Under the pieces are notes generated by a model, which was not told where the DNA came from, ran no database searches, and worked only from the letters and a program-made list of their open reading frames with translations. 8,586 nt of DNA from NCBI GenBank assembly GCA_043738625.1, contig JAYUFR010000005.1, positions 1-8,586 on the forward strand. The letters run 5' to 3'. Of the stretch, positions 1 through 6,782 are shown piece after piece. How positions within the stretch are numbered: the stretch's first letter is position 1; every line of letters starts with the position of its first letter. The translations under genes and the position numbers were made by a program. Source of the DNA: JANYCD01 sp043738625 (lineage in GTDB: Bacteria > Pseudomonadota > Gammaproteobacteria > Burkholderiales > Rhodocyclaceae).

Positions 1-2
1 TC

Positions 3-1523
3 GTCAAGGGCCGGGTGCTGATCGGCAACGGCGGCGCGGAGATGGGTGTGCGCGGTTATGTTTCCGCCTATGACGCCGACAACGGCAAAATGCTCTGGCG
101 CTTCTATACCGTGCCGGGACGACCCGGACACAAGGACGGCGCCGCGTCCGACAAGGCATTGCATGATCGCGCGGACTCCACCTGGTACGGCAACTATTGG
201 AAGTACGGCGGCGGCGGCACGGTGTGGGACTCGATGGCCTACGACCCCAAGCTCGATCTGCTCTATATCGGCACCGGCAATGGCAGCCCGTGGAACCAGC
301 GCATTCGCAGCCAGGGCCACGGCGACAACCTGTTCCTCTCGTCCATCGTTGCATTGCGCCCGGACACCGGCGAATACGTCTGGCACTACCAGACCACGCC
401 CGGAGAGAGTTGGGATTTCACCGCGACGCAGCACATGATTCTGGCCGAACTCAAGATCGACGGCCACCTGCGCCAGGTGCTGATGCAGGCACCCAAGAAT
501 GGTTACTTCTATGTGCTTGATCGCGCCACCGGCGAGCTGCTCTCGGCCAAGCCCTTCGTACCGATGACCTGGAGCACGGGCTTCGACATGAAAACCGGAC
601 GGCCAATCGAAAACCCCGACGCCCGTTTCTACAACACCGGCAAACCTTTTTTGATCGCGCCCAGCGGACTCGGCGCGCACAGTTGGCAACCCATGTCCTA
701 CAGTCCGCAAACCGGGTTGGTCTACATTCCTGTGCAGCAATTGCCGGTGACGTATGCGGAAGGCGACTCACATTTCGGGCCGCAAAAATTCAATCTTGGC
801 GTTGAATTCGCCTTCGTCGCGACGCCACCCGAACTGGCTGTCAGCGGCTGGCTCTTGGCTTGGGATCCGGTGGCGGGCAAGGAGGTGTGGCGCACCCCGC
901 ATCCGGTGCCGACCAATGGCGGCTTGCTCTCCACCGCCGGCGGACTGGTGTTCCAGGGCGACGCACAGGGGCTGCTTACCGCCTACGCCGCAGGCAGCGG
1001 CGAAAAGCTGTGGTCCTTCGACGCCCAGACCGGCATCGTCGCCGGCCCCATCAGTTATGCGGTCGGCAACGATCAATACATCGCCGTGCTCGCCGGCTGG
1101 GGCGGCAATCTGCCCATGCTCGGCGGCGCGAAACTTGGCGCAGTCGGCACCAACCGCGTGTTGATTTTCAAGCTCGGCGGGACGGCAACGCTGCCGCCAA
1201 AAGCCGAAGAAAGTAATGCACCACCCAACCCACCTGCACAAGTGCACACAGCAACGCAGATCAAAAAAGGTGCCGCAGATTACGCCAGCTACTGCAACCG
1301 CTGTCATGGTTTTTCCGCGATCAGCGGCGGCAACACGCCCGACCTGCGCCACAGCCCGATGCTGATCGGCGACGCGTGGTTGAAAGTGGTCCGCGATGGC
1401 GTGCTGGCGAACAATGGCATGGCCGGCTTTGGGGCCGTGCTCAGCCACGACCGGATCGAGGCGATTCGCGCCTATGTGATCAGCGAGGCGCAGAAGGAAG
1501 CAGCCAAAAAACCGGCCCAATAA
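3..1523 (+). CDS. PQQ-dependent alcohol dehydrogenase with C-terminal cytochrome c domain (5'-partial)
   Basis: Type II quinohemoprotein alcohol dehydrogenase. It oxidises primary alcohols to aldehydes in the periplasm and passes electrons from PQQ through its own heme c to the respiratory chain. The frame is open from base 3, and about 200 residues are missing upstream, including the signal peptide and the vicinal-cysteine region expected in this family. Visible are the metal-ligand Glu in GGAE (codon 39-41), the Asn in GTGN (279-281), the catalytic-base Asp in SWDFT (414-416) and the Lys in APKNG (495-497). A proline-rich linker follows the propeller at about 1190-1250. The heme-binding CNRCH lies at 1293-1307, and the likely axial Met in GMAGF is at 1419-1421. 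The residue two after the catalytic Asp is Thr (420-422), not Asp, which fits a calcium rather than a lanthanide enzyme. The stop is TAA at 1521. Alcohol substrate unknown. No clear terminator follows. The family call is firm. Confidence 0.95.
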   Translation, partial: VKGRVLIGNGGAEMGVRGYVSAYDADNGKMLWRFYTVPGRPGHKDGAASDKALHDRADSTWYGNYWKYGGGGTVWDSMAYDPKLDLLYIGTGNGSPWNQRIRSQGHGDNLFLSSIVALRPDTGEYVWHYQTTPGESWDFTATQHMILAELKIDGHLRQVLMQAPKNGYFYVLDRATGELLSAKPFVPMTWSTGFDMKTGRPIENPDARFYNTGKPFLIAPSGLGAHSWQPMSYSPQTGLVYIPVQQLPVTYAEGDSHFGPQKFNLGVEFAFVATPPELAVSGWLLAWDPVAGKEVWRTPHPVPTNGGLLSTAGGLVFQGDAQGLLTAYAAGSGEKLWSFDAQTGIVAGPISYAVGNDQYIAVLAGWGGNLPMLGGAKLGAVGTNRVLIFKLGGTATLPPKAEESNAPPNPPAQVHTATQIKKGAADYASYCNRCHGFSAISGGNTPDLRHSPMLIGDAWLKVVRDGVLANNGMAGFGAVLSHDRIEAIRAYVISEAQKEAAKKPAQ

Positions 1524-1693
1524 ACGCATGGAGTCGGTTAGCTGGCAGGTCTCGCAATGCTTCAGCTTAAATGCATGGCTGGCTTTGGAGGGCGACAACG
1601 GCATTGTGGCACCGCCCAGACGCAGGCAATTCAATCATCGACAGATGAATGAAAAGTTGCGGCAGCGCCTAAGAAAATTCTTTTAAATTCACT

Positions 1694-2012
1694 TCACGGT
1701 CTGCCGCGGGCAGCCGCGGCTTGGACTGCTACTGTGTCAGTGTAAGAACGAGCGGTACTTAGTTTACCGTCGCGCGTATCCCACACATGCACAAACGGGA
1801 TCTGGATAACGTCGTCAGTGCCTTTGATTCCTGCATGGTAGTCGCCGATGACCAACACGCGCCCGCCATCAGCCCCGATAAACGCCCCCATGCGGAAAAC
1901 CCGGTAAGGCGTGAAATTCAAATTCCTCATGCAACAGCGCTGGAATATCGTCGATGCGTCCAGCAAGCGCGAAGTCATAGAAATTTTTTGCGTCAATTAC
2001 AGGATCGTGCAT
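1694..2012 (-). pseudogene. SnoaL/NTF2-like protein gene, internally deleted and frameshifted
   Basis: Two pieces of one SnoaL-like (NTF2 fold) gene lie end to end in different frames. The 5' piece starts at ATG 2012, seven bases after a run of seven G (2020-2026). It encodes 47 residues beginning MHDPVIDAKNFYDFALAG and ending HGGVYRG, and stops at TGA 1869-1871. The 3' piece continues in another frame from about 1873 to a stop at 1694-1696. It gives 59 residues from ADGGRVLVIGDY through PFVHVWDTRDGK to RSYTDT, the usual C-terminal beta strands of the family. Together they make about 106 residues against a usual 125-140. The missing part is the helix and strand normally between the GGxYRG and GDRVxVxG motifs. 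A simple +1 shift would join the frames but not restore that segment, so a real deletion is likely. It lies 33 bases after the aldehyde dehydrogenase stop, as the last member of that operon. Ancestral function unknown. Confidence 0.75.
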
Positions 2013-2045
2013 GTCATAACCCCCCCGTGGCTAGAACCTCAAAAT

Positions 2046-3491
2046 TCAACTCTGAATATACGCCACCTGCGTGTGCATGAATTCATACAAACCATGCTTG
2101 CCGTCGGCTCCGCCGATGCCCGATCGGCGCACGCCCGCATGGAAACCCTGGATCGCTTCGAAGTTCTCGCGATTCACATAGGTCTCGCCATACTTCAGGC
2201 CCTTGATCGCATGCATCGCGGAATTGAGATTGTTGGTGAAGATCGACGAGCTGAGGCCGTACTCGTTGGCATTCGCTTTCGCGATCCCCTCTTCCAGACT
2301 GTCGATCGGCTCGACCATGATGACCGGCCCGAAAATTTCGCGTTGCAGGATATCCATGCCCGGCTTGATATTGGCAATGACCGTGGGTTTGAAATGGAAA
2401 CCGTTGCCAATTTCAGCCTTGCCGCCGCCGGTCAGGATTTCGGCACCTTTCGCGCGCGCGTCGTCGACCAGTTGTCCGATCCTGTCGACCGCGGCCCGAT
2501 TGATCAGCGGCCCCATCTCGACCGGAGTGGCACCCAGCGGATCGCCGTAGATGATCGAGCCGACCGCCGCGGCGAGTTTCTCGCTGAATTCGGCGAGGAC
2601 TTTGCGATGGACATAGACACGCTCGGTGCAATTGCACGCCTGCCCGGTGTTGATGGTTTTTGACGCTTTCAAGACTGCCGCTGCCAGATCGAGATTGGCA
2701 TCGTCAAGCACGATGGACGGCGCCTTGCCGCCCAGTTCGAGGCTGACCTTGGTCACGTTGCGCGCGGCATTCGCCATGATCGCGGAGCCCGCCGCCGAAC
2801 TGCCGGTAAAGCTGATCATGTTCACATCGCGGTGCCCCGCCAGGGCCTCGCCAACAGTTTTTCCCAATCCCGCCACCAGATTGAAGACGCCGGCCGGCAA
2901 CTCCGCCGCGGCGGCAATCTTGGCAAACTCGTAGGCGCAGTAAGGCGTTTCTTCGCTCGGCTTGACCACAATGGTGTTGCCGGTGATCAGCGCCGGCGCC
3001 ACCTTGCGCGCCACCATGAACAGCGGAAAGTTCCACGGCAATATGCCGGCGACAACCCCCAGCGGACGACGAAACAGGAAAATGTTTTCGCCCGGTCGAT
3101 CACTGGTGATGATTTCGCCTTCGATACGCCGCGCCCACTCCGCCGAGTAGTCGAGATATTCGGAGGTGAAATAAACCTCCATCTCGGCCAGTGGCAACGC
3201 CTTGCCCTGCTCCACCGCGATCACCTTCGCCAGGTGCGCCGCATTGTCGCGAACGAGCTGTGCCATGCGGTGCAGATACTGGCCCCGCTCATTGGCCGGT
3301 TTGGCCGCCCAGGCATCCTGCGCAGCGCGTGCCGCAGCGACTGCCTGGTCAACCAGCCCTGCCTCGCCATCGCTGACGGAACCGAGTTTCGTTCCATTGG
3401 ACGGATTGAGCACGTCGATGGAACGCGAACCGCCGGAGACAAAGCTTCCAGCGACAAAGTGTTCAAAGCGAAAATCCTGGTTTGCTGTCAT
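2046..3491 (-). CDS. aldA: NAD-dependent lactaldehyde/glycolaldehyde dehydrogenase (AldA-like)
   Basis: Cytosolic aldehyde dehydrogenase of 481 residues, close in length and sequence to Escherichia coli AldA (479), which oxidises L-lactaldehyde to lactate and glycolaldehyde to glycolate with NAD. Family hallmarks are all present: PWNF with Asn154, KPSE with Lys177, the general-base Glu252 in LELGGKAP, the catalytic Cys286 in GQACNC, and EIFGP near 385. AldA-like signatures include EWARRIEGEIITSDRPGEN near 118-136, GETYVNRENFEA near 435-446 and RRSGIGGADGKHGL near 455-468. ATG 3491 follows AGAGGA (3496-3501) at a four-base spacing. Only 14 bases separate it from the stop of the upstream hydroxy-acid dehydrogenase, so the two are almost certainly cotranscribed. 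AldA followed by a 2-hydroxy-acid oxidising enzyme would convert a 2-hydroxyaldehyde to a 2-oxo acid. The symbol rests on recalled similarity; the real substrate may differ. Confidence 0.93.
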   Translation of the reverse strand: MTANQDFRFEHFVAGSFVSGGSRSIDVLNPSNGTKLGSVSDGEAGLVDQAVAAARAAQDAWAAKPANERGQYLHRMAQLVRDNAAHLAKVIAVEQGKALPLAEMEVYFTSEYLDYSAEWARRIEGEIITSDRPGENIFLFRRPLGVVAGILPWNFPLFMVARKVAPALITGNTIVVKPSEETPYCAYEFAKIAAAAELPAGVFNLVAGLGKTVGEALAGHRDVNMISFTGSSAAGSAIMANAARNVTKVSLELGGKAPSIVLDDANLDLAAAVLKASKTINTGQACNCTERVYVHRKVLAEFSEKLAAAVGSIIYGDPLGATPVEMGPLINRAAVDRIGQLVDDARAKGAEILTGGGKAEIGNGFHFKPTVIANIKPGMDILQREIFGPVIMVEPIDSLEEGIAKANANEYGLSSSIFTNNLNSAMHAIKGLKYGETYVNRENFEAIQGFHAGVRRSGIGGADGKHGLYEFMHTQVAYIQS

Positions 3492-3505
3492 TTTGTCCTC
3501 TGTCG

Positions 3506-4708
3506 TTATTGTTGGAAAGTGTTTGGCGCTGCCGCCGGGTGATCGAGAAAGTCCGGCAATTTACCACTGGCGGTGATGTGGTGCCGACCGAGTTCGTCGA
3601 GATTGACGCAGCCAAGCAGCGCCATGGTGCGTTCGGTTTCCTTGCGCAACAGATTGAGGACCCGCCGCACGCCGGGTTGCCCGAAGGCAGACAAGCCATA
3701 CAGATAAGGACGGCCGATCATGCACGCCCTGGCACCCATCGCCAGCGCCTTGACGATGTGGGTGCCGCGCCGCACGCCGCCATCCAGTACGACTTCGAGC
3801 TTATCGCCCACGGCATCGACGATATTGGCAACAAGATCGATGGTTGCAGAACCACCATCAAGCTGACGCCCACCATGATTGGAAATAATGATGCCGGTCA
3901 CGCCGCATGTCGCCGCATCGCGCGCGTCCTCAACCGATTGCAGGCCTTTGATGACGAACGGCTTGCCCCAATGCGCCATGAGTCGTTCAACGCGCGTCCA
4001 GGTGATGTTCTGTTCCATCTTGCTGGCAAAGTAGGCGGCGAGCGTACCCAGGTTGCCACCACCGTCTCCCGCAGGGACGTTCGGCAAGGTGACACCGCCA
4101 CCGGCAAAATATCTGAAGCACCAACCAGGTCGCGTGGCGAAACCCATGAAATTGCGACGATTGACGCGCGGCGGAACGGTCAGGCCGTAGCGCAAATCAC
4201 GTTCACGATTGCCGGCCACGACGGTATCGACGGACAGGCACAAAGCATCGTAGCCAGCGGCCTTGCAGCGATCAATCATTGCCAAATTGAGCGCGTCATC
4301 GTTGAGCAAATACAGTTGATAGATCTTCGGCCCCTTGCTCGCCGCAGCCACCGCTTCGATGCTGGTCGTGGCCATGGTCGACAGCGCATAGCCGGCGCCA
4401 CAGGCAGCCGCTTCGGCAGCCACCGCTTTTTCACCGCCGGGATGGAACAAGCGGCTCATTCCCGTCGGCGACAGGACTAGCGGCCATTCGAGCTCGCATC
4501 CGAAAACCCTGGTGCGCAAATCTACCTTGCGGATATCGCGCAGGTAACGCGGCACGAGCTGATAGCGATCAAACGCCGAGGTATTGGCATAGCGCGTCAC
4601 TTCGTCGTCGGCACCGCCATCGATGTAGTGAAACAGCGGTGCCGGCAGGCGCTGACGTGCCGCCTGTTCGAAATCGCGCAAATTGAAACAGTCGTCGATG
4701 TTGATCAT
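3506..4708 (-). CDS. FMN-dependent alpha-hydroxy-acid dehydrogenase (LldD / glycolate oxidase family)
   Basis: A 400-residue FMN-dependent 2-hydroxy-acid dehydrogenase. The family oxidises L-2-hydroxy acids such as lactate, glycolate or mandelate to 2-oxo acids. Residues matching the spinach glycolate oxidase active site are visible: Tyr28 in HYIDGGADDE, FMN-binding PTGMS at 81-85, Tyr133 in QLYL, Asp161 in SVDT, Arg168, Lys254 in VIKG, and His278 and Arg281 in SNHGGRQLDGG. The FMN phosphate motif is DGGVRRG at 309-315 and IGRPYLYG at 331-338. Met112 sits where glycolate oxidase has Trp108. A segment of about 50 residues (183-235), rich in Gly and aromatics, matches the region that in LldD and mandelate dehydrogenase contacts the membrane, so electrons may go to quinone rather than oxygen (inference). 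The start has a poor ribosome site but overlaps an 11-codon leader ORF. It is the first gene of a minus-strand operon with the aldehyde dehydrogenase. Exact substrate open. Confidence 0.93.
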   Translation of the reverse strand: MINIDDCFNLRDFEQAARQRLPAPLFHYIDGGADDEVTRYANTSAFDRYQLVPRYLRDIRKVDLRTRVFGCELEWPLVLSPTGMSRLFHPGGEKAVAAEAAACGAGYALSTMATTSIEAVAAASKGPKIYQLYLLNDDALNLAMIDRCKAAGYDALCLSVDTVVAGNRERDLRYGLTVPPRVNRRNFMGFATRPGWCFRYFAGGGVTLPNVPAGDGGGNLGTLAAYFASKMEQNITWTRVERLMAHWGKPFVIKGLQSVEDARDAATCGVTGIIISNHGGRQLDGGSATIDLVANIVDAVGDKLEVVLDGGVRRGTHIVKALAMGARACMIGRPYLYGLSAFGQPGVRRVLNLLRKETERTMALLGCVNLDELGRHHITASGKLPDFLDHPAAAPNTFQQ

Positions 4709-4740
4709 GAGCCGTTACCGGAAAGCGCCTTCGTCTTCAT
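4705..4740 (-). CDS. possible 11-codon leader ORF overlapping the hydroxy-acid dehydrogenase start
   Basis: ATG 4740 opens a frame reading MKTKALSGNGS. It ends at TGA 4705-4707, overlapping the ATG of the hydroxy-acid dehydrogenase (4706-4708) as ATGA. That arrangement is typical of translational coupling. The downstream gene has no good Shine-Dalgarno sequence of its own, which would fit dependence on the leader. The leader has only a modest purine stretch upstream (GGGCGGAAAA). It starts about 37 bases after the transcription start predicted from the promoter at 4784-4812. It may be fortuitous, because a frame this short is easy to find by chance. Confidence 0.35.
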   Translation of the reverse strand: MKTKALSGNGS

Positions 4741-4783
4741 TTTTCCGCCCGTGCAGCAAAATTATTCACGCATGTTCCATCCG

Positions 4784-4812
4784 AATAAAGTCGTTGAAAC
4801 GTGCATGGTCAA
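4784..4812 (-). promoter_or_regulatory. sigma-70-type promoter for the minus-strand hydroxy-acid/aldehyde dehydrogenase operon
   Basis: Read on the minus strand, TTGACC (4812-4807) is followed by a 17-base spacer and TTTATT (4789-4784). These match five of six bases of the -35 consensus and four of six of the -10 consensus at ideal spacing. Transcription would start near 4777, leaving a leader of about 70 bases before ATG 4708. It is the best promoter-like match I found in the divergent region for this operon. Confidence 0.5.
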
Positions 4813-4851
4813 TAATTGTCACGATACGCTGGGGGTTGGCACCTAATGCAG

Positions 4852-4885
4852 TGGGGATTGCCAGGATGGCGTAATATAAAACGCC
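4852..4885 (+). promoter_or_regulatory. candidate plus-strand promoter with inverted repeat around the -10 box
   Basis: TATAAA at 4875-4880 matches five of six -10 bases. The hexamer 17 bases upstream, TGGGGA (4852-4857), is a poor -35, which suggests activator dependence. The -10 lies inside the inverted repeat GGCGT (4868-4872) and ACGCC (4881-4885), separated by eight bases. A second dyad, TGGCA (4837-4841) and TGCCA (4859-4863), lies just upstream with its arm centres 22 bases apart. These look like regulator sites for the divergent promoters, but no regulator gene is in the window. Transcription would start near 4887, about 55 bases before ATG 4942. Confidence 0.4.
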
Positions 4886-4928
4886 TTAATGAGCGGCCTT
4901 CGCTGCGATCATAACAAACAAATTCTTG

Positions 4929-4933
4929 AGGAG
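4929..4933 (+). promoter_or_regulatory. ribosome binding site deciding the start of the Tat-exported SnoaL-like gene
   Basis: AGGAG at 4929-4933 lies eight bases before ATG 4942 and only five before the in-frame TTG 4939. The ATG has the better spacing and the stronger start codon, so 4942 is chosen. Confidence 0.75.
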
Positions 4934-4941
4934 ACACTTTG

Positions 4942-5643
4942 ATGAATGAACCTGCTGACTTGTCACGCCGCGCCGCTTTGGGTACAGCTTCAAAGACAGC
5001 GCTGTCCGCCGGTGCAGTTGCCCTGCTGTCGTGGAACGGCGCAATGGCGGCACAAAAAGCATGCGGCATACGACACAAGGATTTCAAGGCAGCCCAGGAC
5101 TGGGTGACGGCTTTCTTCAAAAAAGGTGCCGATGTGGTGCTCGGCTATTACGCCGACAAGTTCGTCTGGGAGGATGTTGAGTTTGCCCAGACCATCGTCA
5201 CCAAGGAAGAGCTGCACAAGGCCTTCGTGGTGTTCAACAATTCGGGCCCCGACTCCCCTTTCGGTGTGCACAAGTTCGAGATGATTACCTATGACGGCGG
5301 CGCCGTTCCCGCCAAATCCCGCCCCGAGATCCGCAAGGAAACCGCACCGCCGGAAAGTTGGGACGAATTCACCTTCAACCGGCTGTCGAAGAACATCCTG
5401 CTCGGGTCCGATTACGACTACGACGAATGGGGCTACATGCAGTGGGTTTGGCAGGCCACCCACACTGGCGATTTCTTCGGCATTCCGGCCAAGGGCAAGA
5501 CCACCTATACCCGCGGCACCACCACCCAAATGTATCGGGAAGGCAAGATTGTGCGCTGCCGCACCCACTGGAACTTCCGCGAGTTCGCCTGGCAGCTCGG
5601 CATCATCCCGCCGCCAAACGACGCCTGGCGCAACAACAAGTAA
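4942..5643 (+). CDS. Tat-exported SnoaL/NTF2-like protein
   Basis: A 233-residue protein with a twin-arginine signal peptide: Ser8-Arg9-Arg10-Ala-Ala-Leu13, a hydrophobic stretch at about 20-31, and a likely cleavage after AMA at 34-36. The mature part is a SnoaL-like NTF2-fold domain (about 47-222). Its C-terminal strands carry the recognisable HTGDFFGIPAKGK (174-186), TTTQMYREGKIVRCRTHWN (193-211) and a final FAWQLG. Residues 119-165 form a charged, aromatic-rich insertion between the N-terminal helices and these strands that is longer than I expect for this fold. SnoaL-like proteins include polyketide cyclases, isomerases, dehydratases and proteins with no known activity, so no reaction is assigned. 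Tat export implies folding in the cytosol and action in the periplasm, perhaps with a bound ligand. It is the first gene of a plus-strand pair; 27 bases separate it from the aldo/keto reductase. Confidence 0.85.
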   Translation: MNEPADLSRRAALGTASKTALSAGAVALLSWNGAMAAQKACGIRHKDFKAAQDWVTAFFKKGADVVLGYYADKFVWEDVEFAQTIVTKEELHKAFVVFNNSGPDSPFGVHKFEMITYDGGAVPAKSRPEIRKETAPPESWDEFTFNRLSKNILLGSDYDYDEWGYMQWVWQATHTGDFFGIPAKGKTTYTRGTTTQMYREGKIVRCRTHWNFREFAWQLGIIPPPNDAWRNNK

Positions 5644-5660
5644 TCCCCGCCTGAACCTTG

Positions 5661-5665
5661 AGGAG
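5661..5665 (+). promoter_or_regulatory. ribosome binding site deciding the start of the aldo/keto reductase
   Basis: AGGAG at 5661-5665 ends five bases before ATG 5671. The in-frame GTG at 5665 overlaps this site and cannot use it, so the gene is started at 5671. Confidence 0.8.
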
Positions 5666-5670
5666 TGACT

Positions 5671-6717
5671 ATGCGCTATTCAATTCTGGGGCGCAGCGGG
5701 CTGCGCGTTTCAAAGGTCTGTCTGGGTACCATGACTTTCGGGCCGGGTGGTGATTGGAGCCGGTCGGAGGCTGAGTCGCAGGCGGTTTTTGACGCCTATG
5801 TCGAAGCCGGTGGCAACTTCCTCGATACTGCGAACATGTACACCGGTGGCGAGAGCGAGAAGATCATCGGTCGATTCGTGGCCAGGGATCGCGAGCGTTT
5901 TATCATCGCCAGCAAGTACGCCAACGCAGTACCGGGGAAGAACGATGCCAATGCGGCCGGGGTGCATCGCAAGAGTTTGACCCAGTCGCTAGATGCCAGC
6001 CTCAAGCGTCTCGGCGTTGAGTATATCGACCTCTATACCGTCCACTGGTGGGATTTCACAACGCCGATCGAAGAGGTCCAGCGCGCATTGGACGATGCGG
6101 TAAAGGCCGGCAAAATACTGCACATCGGTTTGTCGGACGTACCGGCCTGGGTCGTTTCACGCGCGCAGGCTTTCCACGAACTGCGCGGATTGTCCCCGGT
6201 CGTTTGCATGCAGCTCGAATACAGCCTCGTGCAGCGCTCCATTGAAAGGGAACATCTGCCCATGGCCGAGGCCTACGGGATGGGTGTTACTGCGTGGTCA
6301 CCGATGGCGGGCGGTATTCTCAGCGGCAAATACACGCGACAGAAAAAACATTCAGGGCCCGCGCGAATGGACTCGTTGCAGTTGCAGCCGCTCAGCGACC
6401 GCAACCGGGAGATCGCGGTGGCGGTGGATGCCGTCGCTGATCGCCTTGGCGTGCCATCCTCACAAGTGGCGCTGGCATGGGTGATGTCGCGCGGGGTCAT
6501 TCCCATCGTTGGCGCAACGTCCGCAAATCAAATGCGGGAGAACCTCAAGGCAACGCAGCTTGTTCTCGAAGATGCAACGCTGGCGGAACTGGACAAGGCC
6601 AGCGCTTTCGATGTCGGCCATCCTTACTCGATGGCGCACTGGGAAATGCAGCTGGCGCTGGGCTATGGCGGCATGTTCGACCAGATCGACATACCGAAGT
6701 ACCCGCCAGCCAGATAA
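5671..6717 (+). CDS. aldo/keto reductase
   Basis: A 348-residue NAD(P)H-dependent aldo/keto reductase with a TIM-barrel fold, cytosolic and without a signal peptide. The catalytic tetrad is complete: Asp52 and Tyr57 in LDTANMY, Lys82 in ASKYAN, and His125 in VHWWD. The N-terminal MRYSILGRSGLRVSKVCLG and the C-terminal cofactor segment GATSANQMRENL (about 289-300) are typical of the bacterial YajO/IolS-like branch. These enzymes reduce aldehydes and ketones to alcohols, or run in reverse, with broad specificity, so no physiological substrate is assigned. It follows the Tat-exported SnoaL-like gene by 27 bases and is followed by a strong terminator, so the two form a complete short operon. A cytosolic reductase paired with an exported SnoaL-like protein is unexplained. 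Reduction of toxic aldehydes produced by the neighbouring dehydrogenases is possible (inference). Confidence 0.93.
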   Translation: MRYSILGRSGLRVSKVCLGTMTFGPGGDWSRSEAESQAVFDAYVEAGGNFLDTANMYTGGESEKIIGRFVARDRERFIIASKYANAVPGKNDANAAGVHRKSLTQSLDASLKRLGVEYIDLYTVHWWDFTTPIEEVQRALDDAVKAGKILHIGLSDVPAWVVSRAQAFHELRGLSPVVCMQLEYSLVQRSIEREHLPMAEAYGMGVTAWSPMAGGILSGKYTRQKKHSGPARMDSLQLQPLSDRNREIAVAVDAVADRLGVPSSQVALAWVMSRGVIPIVGATSANQMRENLKATQLVLEDATLAELDKASAFDVGHPYSMAHWEMQLALGYGGMFDQIDIPKYPPAR

Positions 6718-6731
6718 TCAGCCGTTCGGCC

Positions 6732-6764
6732 CGAGGGTGCTGATAGAACAGCACCCTCGTTTTT
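6732..6764 (+). terminator. Rho-independent terminator after the aldo/keto reductase
   Basis: The arms CGAGGGTGCTG (6732-6742) and CAGCACCCTCG (6749-6759) pair perfectly over 11 bp around a six-base loop, followed directly by five T (6760-6764). It lies 14 bases after the reductase stop. Read on the minus strand the hairpin lacks a following T run, so it should end plus-strand transcription only. Confidence 0.93.
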
Positions 6765-6782
6765 AGTGCGGGAAACGAAAAT

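Noticed and set aside
1573..1594. Partial repeat in the 1524-1693 gap of the sequence around the axial Met of the PQQ dehydrogenase (near 1417-1436)
   Set aside because: About 18 bases match with two differences, but similarity does not extend to either side, so a duplicated remnant of the cytochrome domain is not supported.
1590..1617. Hairpin GGGCG...CGCCC between the convergent genes, considered as a terminator
   Set aside because: The stem needs a bulge and no T run follows on either strand.
768..1634. Long minus-strand open frame (288 residues) opposite the PQQ dehydrogenase
   Set aside because: It mirrors a strongly conserved plus-strand coding sequence and has no recognisable domain; it is a G+C-driven shadow frame.
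1869..1877. Programmed frameshift joining the two SnoaL-like halves
   Set aside because: No recognised slippery sequence is present, and a shift would not restore the missing central segment.
3482..4480. Long plus-strand open frame (332 residues) opposite the hydroxy-acid dehydrogenase
   Set aside because: It is the antisense shadow of a gene with a full set of active-site residues.
4837..4863. Possible sigma-54 promoter (TTGGCAC ... TTGCC)
   Set aside because: The distance between the GG and GC elements is wrong for the -24/-12 arrangement.
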